64,000 nt of DNA from Alloactinosynnema sp. L-07 (GCF_900070365.1 NZ_LN850107.1:1364001-1428000), one strand, 5' to 3'; positions 52,245 through 62,376 are shown, numbered from the stretch's first letter. The notes: generated from the sequence alone by a model not told the origin. Program-made: numbers and translations.

Positions 52245-52818
52245 TCATCGCGGTCGCACCGAGCCCACGATGGTGTCCGCGACGGCCGGGTCGTCGGTGA
52301 TCACCAGGACGACGACGTCGGCGATCGCTCGCTGCCGGACCGTCGCCCCCGGTGGGAACTCGGCCGGGTCGCTCGGCACGGTCTCGCTTGGGTGGCCGAC
52401 CCGTACCCCATAGCGGTAGCTGGGAGTGCACTTCATCGCGGTCCGCGCATCGGAAGGCAGGTCCACCGCGGGCCCGAGGGATCGATTCCCGTTCGTGCAC
52501 CACTGGTCCACGGTGCCGTACGGCCAGGAGTCCGGAACGGTGAACTCGATGCCGCGCCACGATTCGACCCGCCATCCCGCGGGCGGGGATGGCTCGGCCG
52601 CGGTGCTTGAGCCACCGGAAGGGGCAGGCTTGCCCTGCGGCGTTCACCACCAGCGGCGTGCCCACGGCTACCGCGGCCGCGACCGCAACGAGGCCGACTC
52701 GCGCGGCCCGCCTGCGCCCTGACCTCCGGATCGCTCCCGCCGCCAACCCGTCGGTCGTGGGGGCCTGCTCCGCGTGGTCGCGCAGGGCAGTGGCCAGCCG
52801 GTCCTCGAACTCACTCAT
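52245..52818 (-). pseudogene. Frameshifted membrane-anchored protein beside a sigma factor
   Basis: The first frame from the ATG at 52818 reads MSEFEDRLATALRDHAEQAP and a transmembrane helix 'VGLVAVAAAVAVGTPLVVNA'. It then turns into Arg-rich nonsense. A second frame (+1) from about 52645 continues sensibly: GKPAPSGGSSTAAEPSPPAG, then WRVESWRGIEFTVPDSWPYG and, further on, 'VDQWCTNGNRSLGPAV' to the stop at 52245. Joined, this is a classic N-terminal cytoplasmic segment, one helix and an extracellular domain, as in proteins encoded after SigE-type ECF sigma genes. A single-base change near 52640 breaks it. Confidence 0.7.
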
Positions 52819-53176
52819 CGCGTTCACCCATCACAGTCCGCAGCGACGCCAGCCCCCGGGCGATGACCGCGTCGGCGGCCACGGGCGCGTGGCCCGGTGG
52901 AGCGACATTCCCGGCGGGGGCCTCGCGGCGGCGGACCTTGCGCCACCACGACACGTGGGCGTTGACGACCATCCGCCTGACATAGGCGTCGGGATCGTCC
53001 GCCGACATGATTCGCGACCAGCGCGGCAACGCCCGCGACAGCGCGTCCTGCACGATGTCCTGGGCGTCCGCCTCGTTCGCGGTGAGCACGTACGCGAACC
53101 GAAGCAGGCCCGCACCCCTGGCCGTCACGTAGGTCTCGAAGTCGACCCGGGTCGGATCACTCAGCGCGCTCACCAT
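52811..53176 (-). pseudogene. ECF (SigE-family) sigma factor lacking region 4
   Basis: 121 residues where family members have about 165-175. Region 2 is intact: 'FETYVTARGAGLLRFAYVLT', 'DAQDIVQDALSRALPRWSRI' and 'DPDAYVRRMVVNAHVSWWRK'. The linker runs to 'PVAADAV' and then jumps to 'IARGLASLRTVMGERDE', the normal last helix end. The sigma-4 helix-turn-helix that reads the -35 box is gone, consistent with an in-frame internal deletion of roughly 45-50 codons. It could not recognise a normal promoter. It overlaps the next, frameshifted gene. Confidence 0.7.
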
Positions 53177-53280
53177 GACCTACAGACGACGCACGGCCGG
53201 TTTCTGTTGCAAAGTCGAGTCCGCGCGCCGTGCAGCGGCTCACCGTCCAACGGTCGGTCTCGCCCCGTAGGGTGGGCGCT

Positions 53281-54789
53281 ATGCGGCGGATCATGGGAAC
53301 CGAGGTCGAGTACGGCATCGCGGTGCCGGGCGACCCCACGGCGAACCCGGTGTTGACATCGACCCAAGTCGTGCTGGCCTACGCCGCCGCGGCGGACATC
53401 CCGCGGGCCCGGCGGGCGCGGTGGGACTACGAGGTGGAGTCGCCGCTGCGGGACGCGCGCGGATTCGATCTCGGCGCACCCGGGATGGCGCCGTCCGACC
53501 CCGATGTCGAGGACCTCGGCGCGGCCAACGTGATCCTCACCAACGGGGCGCGGCTCTACGTCGACCACGCCCACCCCGAGTACTCCGCGCCCGAGGTCAC
53601 CAACGCGCGCGACGCGGTGATCTGGGACAAGGCGGGGGAGCGGGTGATGGAGGAGGCCGCGATGCGGGCGGCCACTGTGCCAGGCCAGCCCCGACTCCAG
53701 CTCTACAAGAACAACGTCGACGGCAAGGGCGCCAGCTACGGCACCCACGAGAACTACCTGATGGCCCGCAACACCCCGTTCACCGCGGTCATCGCGGGCC
53801 TCACCCCGTTCTTCGCCTCCCGCCAGGTCGTCGTCGGCTCCGGCCGGGTCGGGCTCGGCGTGGCGGGAGAGGAGGCCGGGTTCCAGCTCTCCCAGCGCGC
53901 CGACTACATCGAGGTCGAGGTCGGCCTGGAGACCACGCTCAAGCGCGGCATCATCAACACCCGCGACGAGCCGCACGCCGACGCCGACAAGTACCGCCGC
54001 CTGCACGTCATCATCGGCGACGCGAACCTGGCCGAGACGTCGACCTACCTCAAGGTCGGCACCACCGCGCTGGTCCTGGACATGATCGAGTCCGGGATCC
54101 GGTTCGACCACCTCAAGCTCGCCGACCCGGTCCGCGCCGTGCACGTGATCAGCCATGACCCGACGCTCAAGGCCACCGTCGAGCTGCAGAACGGGCGCAA
54201 GTTCACCGGCCTGGACATCCAGTCCGCCTACCTGGACATGGTCGCCGAGCACCTCGACCGCGCCGACATCGACCGCGTCTCCCTTGACGTGCTGCGCACC
54301 TGGGGCGAGATCCTCGACGCGCTCAAGCGCGACCCGATGGAGTGCGCCGACCGGCTCGACTGGCCCGCCAAGCTGCGTCTGCTGGAGGGTTTCCGGGCCC
54401 GAGACGGCCTGGCCTGGTCCTCGCCCCGGTTGCAGCTGGTCGACCTGCAGTACTCCGACGTGCGGCTCGACAAGGGCCTCTACAACCGCCTGGTCGCCCG
54501 CGGCTCGATGAAGCGGCTGGTCACCGAGGAGGAGGTGCGCTCGGCGATCACCAACCCGCCGCAGGACACCCGCGCCTACTTCCGCGGCCGCTGCCTGGAG
54601 CGCTACCCGAACTCGATCGCGGCCGCTTCGTGGGATTCGGTCATCTTCGACCTCGGCCGCGAATCGCTGGTCCGGATCCCGACCTTGGAGCCCCTGCGCG
54701 GCACCAAGGCGCACGTCGGCGACCTGCTCGACGCCGCCGACACCGCCGAACAGCTCGTCGACAAGCTGACGGGTAATCCGAAGCGTTAA
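53281..54789 (+). CDS. dop: Pup deamidase/depupylase
   Basis: 502 residues from the ATG at 53281. Glutamine-synthetase-like fold with the start '[20 protein letters not shown]' (Glu and Tyr of the ATP/Mg site), '[19 protein letters not shown]', '[19 protein letters not shown]', and '[20 protein letters not shown]'. The Dop-specific loop after residue 40 ([20 protein letters not shown]) separates it from PafA. It converts the C-terminal Gln of Pup to Glu and also removes Pup from substrates. Essential here because Pup ends in Gln. Confidence 0.96.
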   Translation: MRRIMGTEVEYGIAVPGDPTANPVLTSTQVVLAYAAAADIPRARRARWDYEVESPLRDARGFDLGAPGMAPSDPDVEDLGAANVILTNGARLYVDHAHPEYSAPEVTNARDAVIWDKAGERVMEEAAMRAATVPGQPRLQLYKNNVDGKGASYGTHENYLMARNTPFTAVIAGLTPFFASRQVVVGSGRVGLGVAGEEAGFQLSQRADYIEVEVGLETTLKRGIINTRDEPHADADKYRRLHVIIGDANLAETSTYLKVGTTALVLDMIESGIRFDHLKLADPVRAVHVISHDPTLKATVELQNGRKFTGLDIQSAYLDMVAEHLDRADIDRVSLDVLRTWGEILDALKRDPMECADRLDWPAKLRLLEGFRARDGLAWSSPRLQLVDLQYSDVRLDKGLYNRLVARGSMKRLVTEEEVRSAITNPPQDTRAYFRGRCLERYPNSIAAASWDSVIFDLGRESLVRIPTLEPLRGTKAHVGDLLDAADTAEQLVDKLTGNPKR

Positions 54790-54879
54790 GCGAACGGATC
54801 TTGTCACCGGCGCGGACAGCGACGAAAGTCGGTGGGGCTGGGTAATGTTCTAGGTAGGCCAGACGATCGGGAGGGCGAT

Positions 54880-55074
54880 ATGTCCCAGGAGCAGAAGCAG
54901 CGGCAGGGTGGCGGTGACGGCGACGAGGGGGTCGACGAGACCACCGCGGCCGGGCAGGAGCGCCGCGAGAAGCTCGGCGACGACACCGACGCGATCCTCG
55001 ATGAGATCGACGACGTCCTCGAGGAGAACGCGGAGGACTTCGTCCGCGCGTACGTGCAAAAGGGCGGGCAGTAG
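54880..55074 (+). CDS. pup: Prokaryotic ubiquitin-like protein Pup
   Basis: 64 residues from the ATG at 54880 after GGGAGGG. Disordered, acidic N-terminus, Mpa-binding helix region '[20 protein letters not shown]' and '[14 protein letters not shown]'. It ends in Gly-Gly-Gln, so Dop must deamidate it before a ligase can join it to lysines. A longer frame from 54832 would add MGLGNVLGRPDDREGD and is less likely given the ribosome binding site. Confidence 0.97.
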   Translation: MSQEQKQRQGGGDGDEGVDETTAAGQERREKLGDDTDAILDEIDDVLEENAEDFVRAYVQKGGQ

Positions 55075-55121
55075 CCGCTCCGCACAGCCCAGCCCGATCA
55101 GCGACAGGATTGAAAGAAGGC

Positions 55122-55976
55122 ATGGAACACACCTCGTCCCGAGGGCAGCTGGGTGCGTCGCTCCCGCCTGCCTACCTGTCCGCCGGAACGTCCTCGTTCA
55201 CCGACTTCCTGCACACGCAGGCCCCTGAGCTGCTGCCCGGCCGTCGGGTGCCGCGGGCCGCGGTGAGCGCCGCGGACATCCCGCACGGCACCACGATCGT
55301 CGCGGTGACATTCCAAGGCGGTGTCCTGATCGCGGGTGACCGGCGGGCGACCGCGGGCAACCTGATCGCGCAGCGGGACATCGAGAAGGTGTACCTGACC
55401 GACGACTACTCGTCGGTGGGCATCGCGGGCACCGCCGGTCTCGCCGTGGAGCTGGTCCGCCTCTACACGGTGGAACTGCGCCACTACGAGAAGATCGAGG
55501 GCGTCGCGCTGTCGCTGGATGGCAAGACGAACAAGCTCGCCAGCATGGTGCGCGGCAACCTCGACGTGGCCATGGCGGGCCTGGCCGTGCTGCCGTTGTT
55601 CGTCGGCTACGACATCGACGCCGACGACCCGGCCACCGCGGGCCGCATCGTGTCGTTCGACGTCACCGGCGGCCGCTACGAGGAGCGCGCGGGCTTCCAC
55701 GCCATCGGCTCCGGCTCGATGTTCGCCAAGTCGGCGCTCAAGAAGCTCTACACCCCCGACGGCGACAAGGCCGCCGCTGTCCGCGCCGCCGTCGAGGCGC
55801 TCTACGACGCCGCCGACGACGACTCCGCGACCGGCGGCCCGGACATGGCCCGCCGGATCTACCCCAGCATCGTCACCATCACCGCCGACGACGGCGCGGT
55901 GCGGCTGAGCGAGGACGAGACCGCCGAGGTCGCCTCCGCCGTGGTGACCACCCGCGCCGACCGCCCTCGCGGCTGA
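55122..55976 (+). CDS. prcB: 20S proteasome beta subunit
   Basis: 284 residues from the ATG at 55122. A propeptide of 56 residues precedes the nucleophile: the cut falls between Gly and Thr57 in '[20 protein letters not shown]'. Then GDRRATAGN and '[20 protein letters not shown]' and the Lys of the active site region ('RDIEKVYL') follow. The mature beta subunit forms the two inner proteolytic rings. GAAAGAAGG lies almost directly before the ATG; a TTG four codons upstream is an alternative start. Confidence 0.96.
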   Translation: MEHTSSRGQLGASLPPAYLSAGTSSFTDFLHTQAPELLPGRRVPRAAVSAADIPHGTTIVAVTFQGGVLIAGDRRATAGNLIAQRDIEKVYLTDDYSSVGIAGTAGLAVELVRLYTVELRHYEKIEGVALSLDGKTNKLASMVRGNLDVAMAGLAVLPLFVGYDIDADDPATAGRIVSFDVTGGRYEERAGFHAIGSGSMFAKSALKKLYTPDGDKAAAVRAAVEALYDAADDDSATGGPDMARRIYPSIVTITADDGAVRLSEDETAEVASAVVTTRADRPRG

Positions 55977-56012
55977 TCGAACCTCTGAAGGCCCAGTGAA
56001 GGAGTCCGCACC

Positions 56013-56798
56013 GTGACGATGCCGTTGTACGCCTCTCCCGAGCAGCTGATGCGCGACCGCTCGGAGTACGCCCGCAAGGGCATCGCCCGGGGCCGCAGCG
56101 TCGTCGCGCTCAAGTACGCCGACGGCGTGCTGTTCGTCGCCGAGAACCCGTCCGCCACGCTGCACAAGGTCTCGGAGATCTACGACCGCATCGGCTTCGC
56201 GGCGGCGGGCCGGTACAGCGAATACGAGAGCCTGCGCCGTGGCGGCATCCGCCACGTCGACCTCTGGGGCTACTCCTACGACCGCCGCGACGTCTCGGCC
56301 CGGCAGTTGGCCAACGTCTACGCGCAGACCCTCGGCACGATCTTCACCGAGCAGGTAAAGCCGATGGAGGTCGAGATCTGCGTTGCCGAGGTCGGCGCCA
56401 CCGCCCGCCAGGACCAGCTCTACCGGCTCACCTACGACGGCTCCATCGTCGACGAGCCGCAGTTCCTCGTGATGGGCGGCCAGACCGACTCGATCGTCGC
56501 CTCGCTCAAGGAGACCTTCCAGGAAGGCATCCCCCTCAGCGACGCCGTCCGCCTGGCCGTGAAGGCCCTCGCCACCGGCTCCTCAGGTGCCGCCGCGAAC
56601 GCGGGAGAGACCACCCTCGACAAACTCGAGGTAGCCGTCCTCGACCGGAAACGCCCTACCCGAGCCTTCCGCCGAATCACCGGCGCCGCCCTGACGTCGC
56701 TGCTGCCCGCAGAGGAACAGCAAGGCCAGGACACCGCCCCCGAGTCCCCGGCCAAGCCCATCGAGGACGTCCAACTCCCGCCCGCTGAGGACGAGTAA
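56013..56798 (+). CDS. prcA: 20S proteasome alpha subunit
   Basis: 261 residues, GTG start. N-terminal gate segment '[20 protein letters not shown]' and helix H0, then '[20 protein letters not shown]' and '[20 protein letters not shown]'. The acidic C-terminal tail is '[11 protein letters not shown]'. Forms the outer rings and receives the GQYL tail of Mpa. Follows prcB by 36 nt in the pup operon. A hairpin terminator follows. Confidence 0.96.
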   Translation: MTMPLYASPEQLMRDRSEYARKGIARGRSVVALKYADGVLFVAENPSATLHKVSEIYDRIGFAAAGRYSEYESLRRGGIRHVDLWGYSYDRRDVSARQLANVYAQTLGTIFTEQVKPMEVEICVAEVGATARQDQLYRLTYDGSIVDEPQFLVMGGQTDSIVASLKETFQEGIPLSDAVRLAVKALATGSSGAAANAGETTLDKLEVAVLDRKRPTRAFRRITGAALTSLLPAEEQQGQDTAPESPAKPIEDVQLPPAEDE

Positions 56799-56833
56799 CC
56801 AGAACAGGCAGGCGCAACAAGCCCCGTTAGCTG

Positions 56834-56860
56834 TGGTGGCAAGGCAATCCCTTGCCACCA
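56834..56860 (+). terminator. Terminator after the proteasome operon
   Basis: Perfect 11-bp stem TGGTGGCAAGG (56834-56844) and CCTTGCCACCA (56850-56860), loop CAATC, 35 nt past the prcA stop. Confidence 0.7.
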
Positions 56861-57158
56861 AGACACGAGGCCGCGCCCACAAGTCCCCCGCGATGTCGAA
56901 GACGAGCCCGAACGGCCCAACACTTTGCCCAAATAGCGGGACGACATCGCGTTGCCTACGGTTACGACCATGTCAACACAGCGCCATAACCGCAGCTCAC
57001 GCCGATGTTATGGCGTTCCGGGATAGGTGGAACGGCTTCAACGCCAGTCATAGTCCGATTCAACGATTCACCTGGTTGGGCGATCAATGGTCGCGTGAGG
57101 GCAGACCCGTCCAACAAGGCGATTCGGTCCCTGCTCCCAGCACATTGAGGACACACCC
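56861..57158. promoter_or_regulatory. Leader/promoter region of the subtilase gene with a dyad
   Basis: No gene is seen. CGCCATAAC (56982-56990) and GTTATGGCG (57007-57015) form perfect 9-bp arms with a 16-nt spacer, about 144 nt upstream of the subtilase ATG. The stretch 57020-57130 is less GC-rich than its surroundings and likely holds the promoter, but no clean -35/-10 pair stands out. The ribosome binding site near 57150 (TGAGGAC) is modest. Confidence 0.4.
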
Positions 57159-60100
57159 ATGCTCGGTGCCACGCCGAGACGACGAGCGATCACGCTCGCT
57201 GTCTCAGTCGCGCTCGTGGGTGCCGCCGTGGCGATTCCCGGATTCGCCAACGCCGCACCAGAGCCTGAGTCCCCCATCCGTCTCGTGACCGGCGAGTTCT
57301 ACCCGAGTGCTTTGGCCAAGCTGCCGCAGGGCCTGGAGACCAAGACCCTGGGCGCCGCCGAACGCGGCAGCTACCTGGTGCAGTTCAGCGGGCCCGTCCG
57401 CGAGGAGTGGAAGGCCGGGCTGACCGCCATCGGCGCCCACATCGTCGAGTACATCCCCGACAACGCCTTCAAGGTCCGGATGAACCCGGGCCAGGCGAAC
57501 CGCGCGGCCAAGCTGGCGGGCGTGCACTACGTCGGCCGCTTCCAGTCCGCGTGGAAGGTCACCAAGGACGCCAAGGCCAAGATCGACGAGGGCAAGGCGG
57601 GCATCTACAAGGTCCGCGCCGAGAGCGGCATCGACCTGGGTGCCTTGCGCAAGTCGGCCGAGGCCACCGGCGCGGTCGTGTCGAAGGCGGAGGACGGCAC
57701 CCTGCTGCTGGCCGCCGACCCGACGCAGGCGGGCAAGATCGCGGGCATCGAGGACGTCGCGTTCATCGACAAGTTCCGCATCCAGGAGAAGCACAACGAG
57801 CACGCCGCGGGCACCCTCATGCGGGCCACCCAGGCGAACGCGCGCGGCTACGACGGTTCCACCCAGACCGTCGCGGTCGCCGACACCGGCCTCGGCGGTG
57901 GCACCGCCGCCACCGCGCACCCTGACATCCCGGCCGCGCGCATCCAGGCGGTCCGCGCGTGGGTCGCCGCCGACTCTGCGGGCTGCTACGACGTGCAGGG
58001 CAACGGCGCCGCCGACGAGGACAGCGGCCACGGCACGCACGTCGCGGTCTCGGTGGTCGGCGACGGCATGGCCAACGGCACCGGCAAAGCCGCCGCGTAC
58101 GGCGCCCGGCTGGTGTTCCAGGCTGTCGAGGACTACGTCGACATGCAGGGCGCCTGCGCCGCACAGTACCCCGACGGCTACTACCTGCTCGGTCTGCCCG
58201 ACGACCTGACCCAGCTGTTCCAGCAGGCCTACACCGACGGCGCGCGCATCCACGCGAACTCGTGGGGCTCGGCCGCCGCGGGCCAGTACACCGACAACTC
58301 GCAGGCCGCGGACAAGTTCATCAACGAGCACCGCGACATGCTGATCACCTTCAGCGCGGGCAACGAGGGCATCGACGCCAACCGCGACGGTGTCATCGAC
58401 AACGACTCGATCGGCGCCCCAGCGACCGGCAAGAACGTGCTGACCGTCGGCGCGTCGGAGAACGGCAAGCTCCAGTCGCCGTGCGACGCGAACCTGACCT
58501 ACCTTCCGCAGACCGCGAAGGAGCAGGCCACCTTCAACAACCGGTCCTGCCGCGACGTCAACGGCCAGAACATCATCCCGACCTGGGGCGACTGGTGGCC
58601 GGACGACTACCCGACCGAGCCGATCAAGTCCGATCCGCAGACCGGCAACCCGCAGCAGGTCACCGCGTTCTCCAGCCGCGGCCCGACCGACGACGGCCGG
58701 ATCAAGCCGGACATCGTCGCGCCCGGTTCGTGGATCCTGTCTGGCTACTCCGACCAGTACCAGCAGCAGTACGACGGCGCCGGGGCCAACAAGCCCATCA
58801 ACGGTGCCCCGCAGCACGACGGCTACGGCTTCCCGCTGAACGACGACTACAAGTACTTCAGCGGCACGTCGATGTCGAACCCGCTCGCCGCGGGCGGCGC
58901 CACGGTGGTCCGCGACTTCTACAACAAGAAGTACGGCGTCAACGCCACGGCCGCGCTGGTCAAGGGCACGCTGGTCAACTCGGCCACCGACCTGCTCGAC
59001 GAGAACGAGGACGGCGCCAACGACAACGACCTCCCCGTGCCGAACGCGCACGAGGGTTGGGGTTTCGTGAACCTCGACAAGGCCACCGCGGGCACCGCCA
59101 AGTACGTCGACGAGGCGGCGGCCGGCCTGGCCACCGGCGGCCTGTCGGAGACCAAGTACAACGTCGAGGCGGGCCAGCCGCTCAAGATCACCGCGGCGTA
59201 CTCGGACAAGGAGGCGGCGGTCAACGCGGCCGTCACCCTGGTCAACGACCTCGACCTTGAGGTCGTGTCGCCGAGCGGCACCGTCTACCGCGGCAACGTC
59301 TTCGCGGGCGGCTGGTCGAACGCGGGCGGCACCGCCGACCGGCGCAACAACCTGGAGAACGTCTACATCCAGAACCCCGCCGCGGGTGAGTGGACCGTTC
59401 GGGTGCGCGGCTTCAACGTGCCGTCCGGCCCGCAGAAGTTCGCGCTGGTCGTCGACGGCAAGTTCGCCACCGGCGGCACCAACGCCAACCCGGTCGTCAC
59501 CAACCCCGGCAACCAGTCCACCAAGGTCAACACCGCGGTGAACGTGCAGATCCAGGCGACCGACGCCAACGGCGACACCCTCGCCTACGCCGCGTCCGGC
59601 CTGCCCGCTGGCCTGAGTATCGGGGCAGGCAACGGCCTGATCTCCGGCACCCCGACCACCGTCGGGAACAGCAACGTGACCGTCACGGTCACCGACGGCA
59701 AGGGTGGCAGCGGCAACACCGCGTTCACCTGGGCCGTCACCAGCACCACCACGCCCACGCAGCTGCTGACCAACGCGGGCTTCGAGTCCGGCAACACCGG
59801 CTGGAGCGGGTCCACCACCGGAGTCATCACCAACTCCACGAGCCGCCCGACCCACGGCGGCACCTGGTGGGCAGGGTTCGGCGGCAACGGCAGGACGACG
59901 ACGGAGAACCTGTACCAGCAGGTGACCATCCCGTCCACCGCGACCAGCGTGAGCGCGAGCTACTGGGTCCGGATCGACACGGCGGAGAACACCACCTCCA
60001 CCCAGTACGACAAGCTGCAGCTGCAGGTGCTCAACAGCTCGGGCACGGTGCTGACCACCCTCGGCACACTCTCGAACCTGAACAAGAGCACGTCCTACGT

Positions 60101-60224
60101 TCAGAAGACGTACGACCTGTCGGCCTACAAGGGTCAGACCATCCGCCTGCGGTGGATCGCGACGGAGGACTACTCCCTCCAGACGACCTTCGCGGTGGAC
60201 GACGCCGCACTGACTGTCTCCTAG
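57159..60224 (+). CDS. Secreted S8 family serine peptidase (Kp-43-like subtilase) with C-terminal accessory domains
   Basis: 1021 residues. Signal peptide (about 1-32, 'VGAAVAIPGFANA' cleavage region), long prodomain to about 215, catalytic domain with Asp242 (VADTGLGGG), His291 (SGHGTHVA) and Ser571 (FSGTSMSNPLAAGG). A P-domain-like beta region ('NDLDLEVVSPSGTVYRGNVF' and 'GEWTVRVRGFNVPSGPQKFA') follows. Then a putative-Ig (He_PIG) domain ('DANGDTLAYAASGLPAGLSI' with 'GLISGTPTT'), and a last jelly-roll-like domain (about 870-1021) resembling carbohydrate- or lipid-binding modules. Extracellular protease, probably for nutrient scavenging. Confidence 0.93.
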   Translation: MLGATPRRRAITLAVSVALVGAAVAIPGFANAAPEPESPIRLVTGEFYPSALAKLPQGLETKTLGAAERGSYLVQFSGPVREEWKAGLTAIGAHIVEYIPDNAFKVRMNPGQANRAAKLAGVHYVGRFQSAWKVTKDAKAKIDEGKAGIYKVRAESGIDLGALRKSAEATGAVVSKAEDGTLLLAADPTQAGKIAGIEDVAFIDKFRIQEKHNEHAAGTLMRATQANARGYDGSTQTVAVADTGLGGGTAATAHPDIPAARIQAVRAWVAADSAGCYDVQGNGAADEDSGHGTHVAVSVVGDGMANGTGKAAAYGARLVFQAVEDYVDMQGACAAQYPDGYYLLGLPDDLTQLFQQAYTDGARIHANSWGSAAAGQYTDNSQAADKFINEHRDMLITFSAGNEGIDANRDGVIDNDSIGAPATGKNVLTVGASENGKLQSPCDANLTYLPQTAKEQATFNNRSCRDVNGQNIIPTWGDWWPDDYPTEPIKSDPQTGNPQQVTAFSSRGPTDDGRIKPDIVAPGSWILSGYSDQYQQQYDGAGANKPINGAPQHDGYGFPLNDDYKYFSGTSMSNPLAAGGATVVRDFYNKKYGVNATAALVKGTLVNSATDLLDENEDGANDNDLPVPNAHEGWGFVNLDKATAGTAKYVDEAAAGLATGGLSETKYNVEAGQPLKITAAYSDKEAAVNAAVTLVNDLDLEVVSPSGTVYRGNVFAGGWSNAGGTADRRNNLENVYIQNPAAGEWTVRVRGFNVPSGPQKFALVVDGKFATGGTNANPVVTNPGNQSTKVNTAVNVQIQATDANGDTLAYAASGLPAGLSIGAGNGLISGTPTTVGNSNVTVTVTDGKGGSGNTAFTWAVTSTTTPTQLLTNAGFESGNTGWSGSTTGVITNSTSRPTHGGTWWAGFGGNGRTTTENLYQQVTIPSTATSVSASYWVRIDTAENTTSTQYDKLQLQVLNSSGTVLTTLGTLSNLNKSTSYVQKTYDLSAYKGQTIRLRWIATEDYSLQTTFAVDDAALTVS

Positions 60225-60244
60225 TCAGCGGGTCGTGAAGACAC

Positions 60245-60347
60245 CCGTGGCGCGGTCGGCGCGAACCGGCCGCGCCACGGTGTACTGAAGTTGATCACCA
60301 ATGGTGGTCTGGGTCCGGCGACGTCTTGGGTAGACGTCGCCGGACCC
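60245..60347 (+). terminator. Tandem terminator hairpins after the subtilase gene
   Basis: First stem CCGTGGCGCGG (60245-60255) with CCGCGCCACGG (60270-60280). Second, stronger, 15-bp stem: GGGTCCGGCGACGTC (60311-60325) with GACGTCGCCGGACCC (60333-60347), followed by GGTTTTAC. Double terminators suit a highly expressed secreted enzyme. Confidence 0.75.
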
Positions 60348-60439
60348 GGTTTTACACGCTCGGAGTCGAAATTGTGTGGACTGTCCCACGGGGGGCCCAG
60401 AAATTTGCATAACGTCGGCTCAGCGGGCATAACTTTGGT

Positions 60440-61414
60440 GTGCACGAGCTTGAACTTCGCCACCTCCGAGTCATCATCGCCGTCGCCGACGCCGGGAGCC
60501 TGTCCAAGGCAGCGGTCCAGCTCGGGGTGTCCCAGCCCGCGTTGACCGCCCAGCTCCAACGCCTGGAGCGGCGCGTCGGCGGAATGCTGTTCGCCAGGTC
60601 CGGTACCGGGGTCGTGCCCACTGACCTGGGCACCTATGTGCTTTCGTCCGCCCGTGCGGTGCTCAGCGACGTCGACGACCTGATGGCTGGGATCAAGCAG
60701 CGCACGCAAGCGGTCACCGTCGCGGGCACGGTCCGGGTCGGCGGGCTGCCCGGTCTGATCGTGCCGCTGTTCGCCACGGCCATCGCCGAACGCCTTGGCA
60801 CCGAGATCGCTCTGGAAGTCGACAGCAGCCCGACCGACCTGGTCCGCAAGGTGGCCGATGGTAAGATCGACTTCGCCGTCCTGGAGGAGAGCCCCGGCTT
60901 CCGCACGCCGATGCCGCCCCAGGTGCACAGCCGGGTGATGCTCAGCGCGCCGCTCTTCGTCGGCCTTTCCGAGAGCCACCGCCTCGCCGACGTGGGTGAC
61001 CTGGAGCTGCGCGACCTGGCCGAGGAGAGCTGGGTGCTGCCGCCCATCGCGGATGTGCCCGAGCAGCTCGCTCTGGTGCGCGCGTGCGCGGGCAGCGGCT
61101 TCACCCCGCGGATCAAGTACGAGGTCTCCGACACGACGACCACCCGGGCGCTGGTGCAGGCCGGGGCGGTGACGCTGGCCAAGCCGGTCGCCCGCGAAGG
61201 CAGCGGGCTGGTGATCCGTGCGATCGTCGGGACGCCGCTGCGCATGGAGGTCGTCTTGATCTGGAACGAGGAGAGCACGCTCGCGGGCGGCATCGAGTCG
61301 GCGCCCGCGTCGCTGCTGTCGGCCTACTCGCAGCTCTCGGACACCAATCCGCTGTTCGCGGCCTGGTGGGACGCCAACAAGGACGCCCCAGCCGAAGCGG
61401 CGGGCCGCCGCTAG
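60440..61414 (+). CDS. LysR-family transcriptional regulator
   Basis: 324 residues, GTG start. HTH_1 domain: 'LRHLRVIIAVADAGSLSKAA' and 'VQLGVSQPALTAQLQRLERR'. A substrate-binding domain (about 90-300) follows: 'VRVGGLPGLIVPLFATAIAE', 'LVRKVADGKIDFAVLEESPG'. The effector is unknown. No divergent target gene is adjacent (the subtilase is upstream on the same strand behind terminators), so it may regulate a remote operon or itself. Confidence 0.92.
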   Translation: MHELELRHLRVIIAVADAGSLSKAAVQLGVSQPALTAQLQRLERRVGGMLFARSGTGVVPTDLGTYVLSSARAVLSDVDDLMAGIKQRTQAVTVAGTVRVGGLPGLIVPLFATAIAERLGTEIALEVDSSPTDLVRKVADGKIDFAVLEESPGFRTPMPPQVHSRVMLSAPLFVGLSESHRLADVGDLELRDLAEESWVLPPIADVPEQLALVRACAGSGFTPRIKYEVSDTTTTRALVQAGAVTLAKPVAREGSGLVIRAIVGTPLRMEVVLIWNEESTLAGGIESAPASLLSAYSQLSDTNPLFAAWWDANKDAPAEAAGRR

Positions 61415-61476
61415 GCTAGGCCGCCTCCCCGGAATTCTTGGGCTTGGTCACCGATCGAGGCAACCTCGCGCCCGTT

Positions 61477-61508
61477 GGGAACCGTGGTCGGTTGCCGGCA
61501 CGGTTCCC
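61477..61508. terminator. Bidirectional terminator between LysR and MOSC genes
   Basis: Perfect 10-bp stem GGGAACCGTG (61477-61486) and CACGGTTCCC (61499-61508), loop of 12 nt, between the two convergent stops. Confidence 0.65.
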
Positions 61509-61520
61509 TTAGGCGCCGGT

Positions 61521-62366
61521 CTATCCGGGCCACTGGTTTGATGAGAACTCCGGCTCGCCCCACGTGTTGACCTCGACCGGGTCGCCGACCGACAGCTTGC
61601 CGGGGCGCACGACGGAGAACTTCGCGCCGAACGCGACGCCGTCCTCGGTGCGGCGGTAGTCGGCCAGGGTGCGCAGCGGCTCCGGTCCGGCCTTGACGCC
61701 CGCGCCCTGGTCGACGGTGGTGACCGCGCAGCGGATGGCGAGTTTGGTGTAGGCGAGTTCGCAGGCACCGATCCGCAGGTGGCGCAGCCGGTCCTCGACG
61801 GACGGCTCGTCCCAGCCGTCGACCACGATATTGGCCCGGAAGCGGTCCAGCGGCAGCGCGGCGGATCCCCGCCGCACCAGCCTGCCGTTCAACTCGGCGA
61901 GCGTCGCCAGGCTCAGCAGGTGCACCGCCGAGCTGTCGGCGTAGCCGGACGTGCCGGGCACCTCTCCGTCGGTGACCCGGTCGTGCTCGGGCGGCACCCG
62001 CACCAGCCTGCTCGCCTCGCCCAGCGCGTCGGACAGCCAGGCCGCCGCGTCGTCGCCGAGGTCGATGCCTTGATACGGCGCCTTGAACAGCGTCACGTCT
62101 CGGCGCGGCGCGGTGAGATCGACCGGGACCTCGATCGGCTCCATCCCGTCGACGCGCAGCGTGATCCGGTCGCCGGTGTCGGTGACGGAGGGCCGGATCG
62201 TGGCCAGCCGGGGGGAGCGGCGCTGGCTGCGGAACAACCCGGTCAGGTCGGTGACCATGAACGCGCGGTCGTGGGCCAACCCGGCCGCCGTCGTGACCGC
62301 GTCCGCGACGGAGACGCCCGCGCAGCCCTTGATCGGATAGGTGTTCAGCTCAACGACGGTCGCCAC
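61521..62366 (-). CDS. MOSC domain protein (MOSC_N plus MOSC, mARC-like)
   Basis: 281 residues from the GTG at 62366. The N-terminal beta-barrel 'ELNTYPIKGCAGVSVADAVT' and 'GLAHDRAFMVTDLTGLFRSQ' is MOSC_N. The MOSC domain has 'LPLDRFRANIVVDGWDEPSV' and 'ELAYTKLAIRCAVTTVDQGA', with the conserved Cys that ligates molybdenum in sulfurase-C-terminal/mARC proteins. Likely a reductase of N-hydroxylated compounds or a sulfur carrier; a redox partner is not adjacent. The frame stays open into the preceding gene because of the frameshift there, not as a fusion. Confidence 0.9.
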   Translation of the reverse strand: MATVVELNTYPIKGCAGVSVADAVTTAAGLAHDRAFMVTDLTGLFRSQRRSPRLATIRPSVTDTGDRITLRVDGMEPIEVPVDLTAPRRDVTLFKAPYQGIDLGDDAAAWLSDALGEASRLVRVPPEHDRVTDGEVPGTSGYADSSAVHLLSLATLAELNGRLVRRGSAALPLDRFRANIVVDGWDEPSVEDRLRHLRIGACELAYTKLAIRCAVTTVDQGAGVKAGPEPLRTLADYRRTEDGVAFGAKFSVVRPGKLSVGDPVEVNTWGEPEFSSNQWPG

Positions 62367-62376
62367 AGCGCCGAAA

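Noticed and set aside
57204..59855. An 883-codon open frame antisense to the subtilase gene
   Set aside because: Low-complexity Val/Arg/Gly/Asp translation opposite a gene with an intact catalytic triad.
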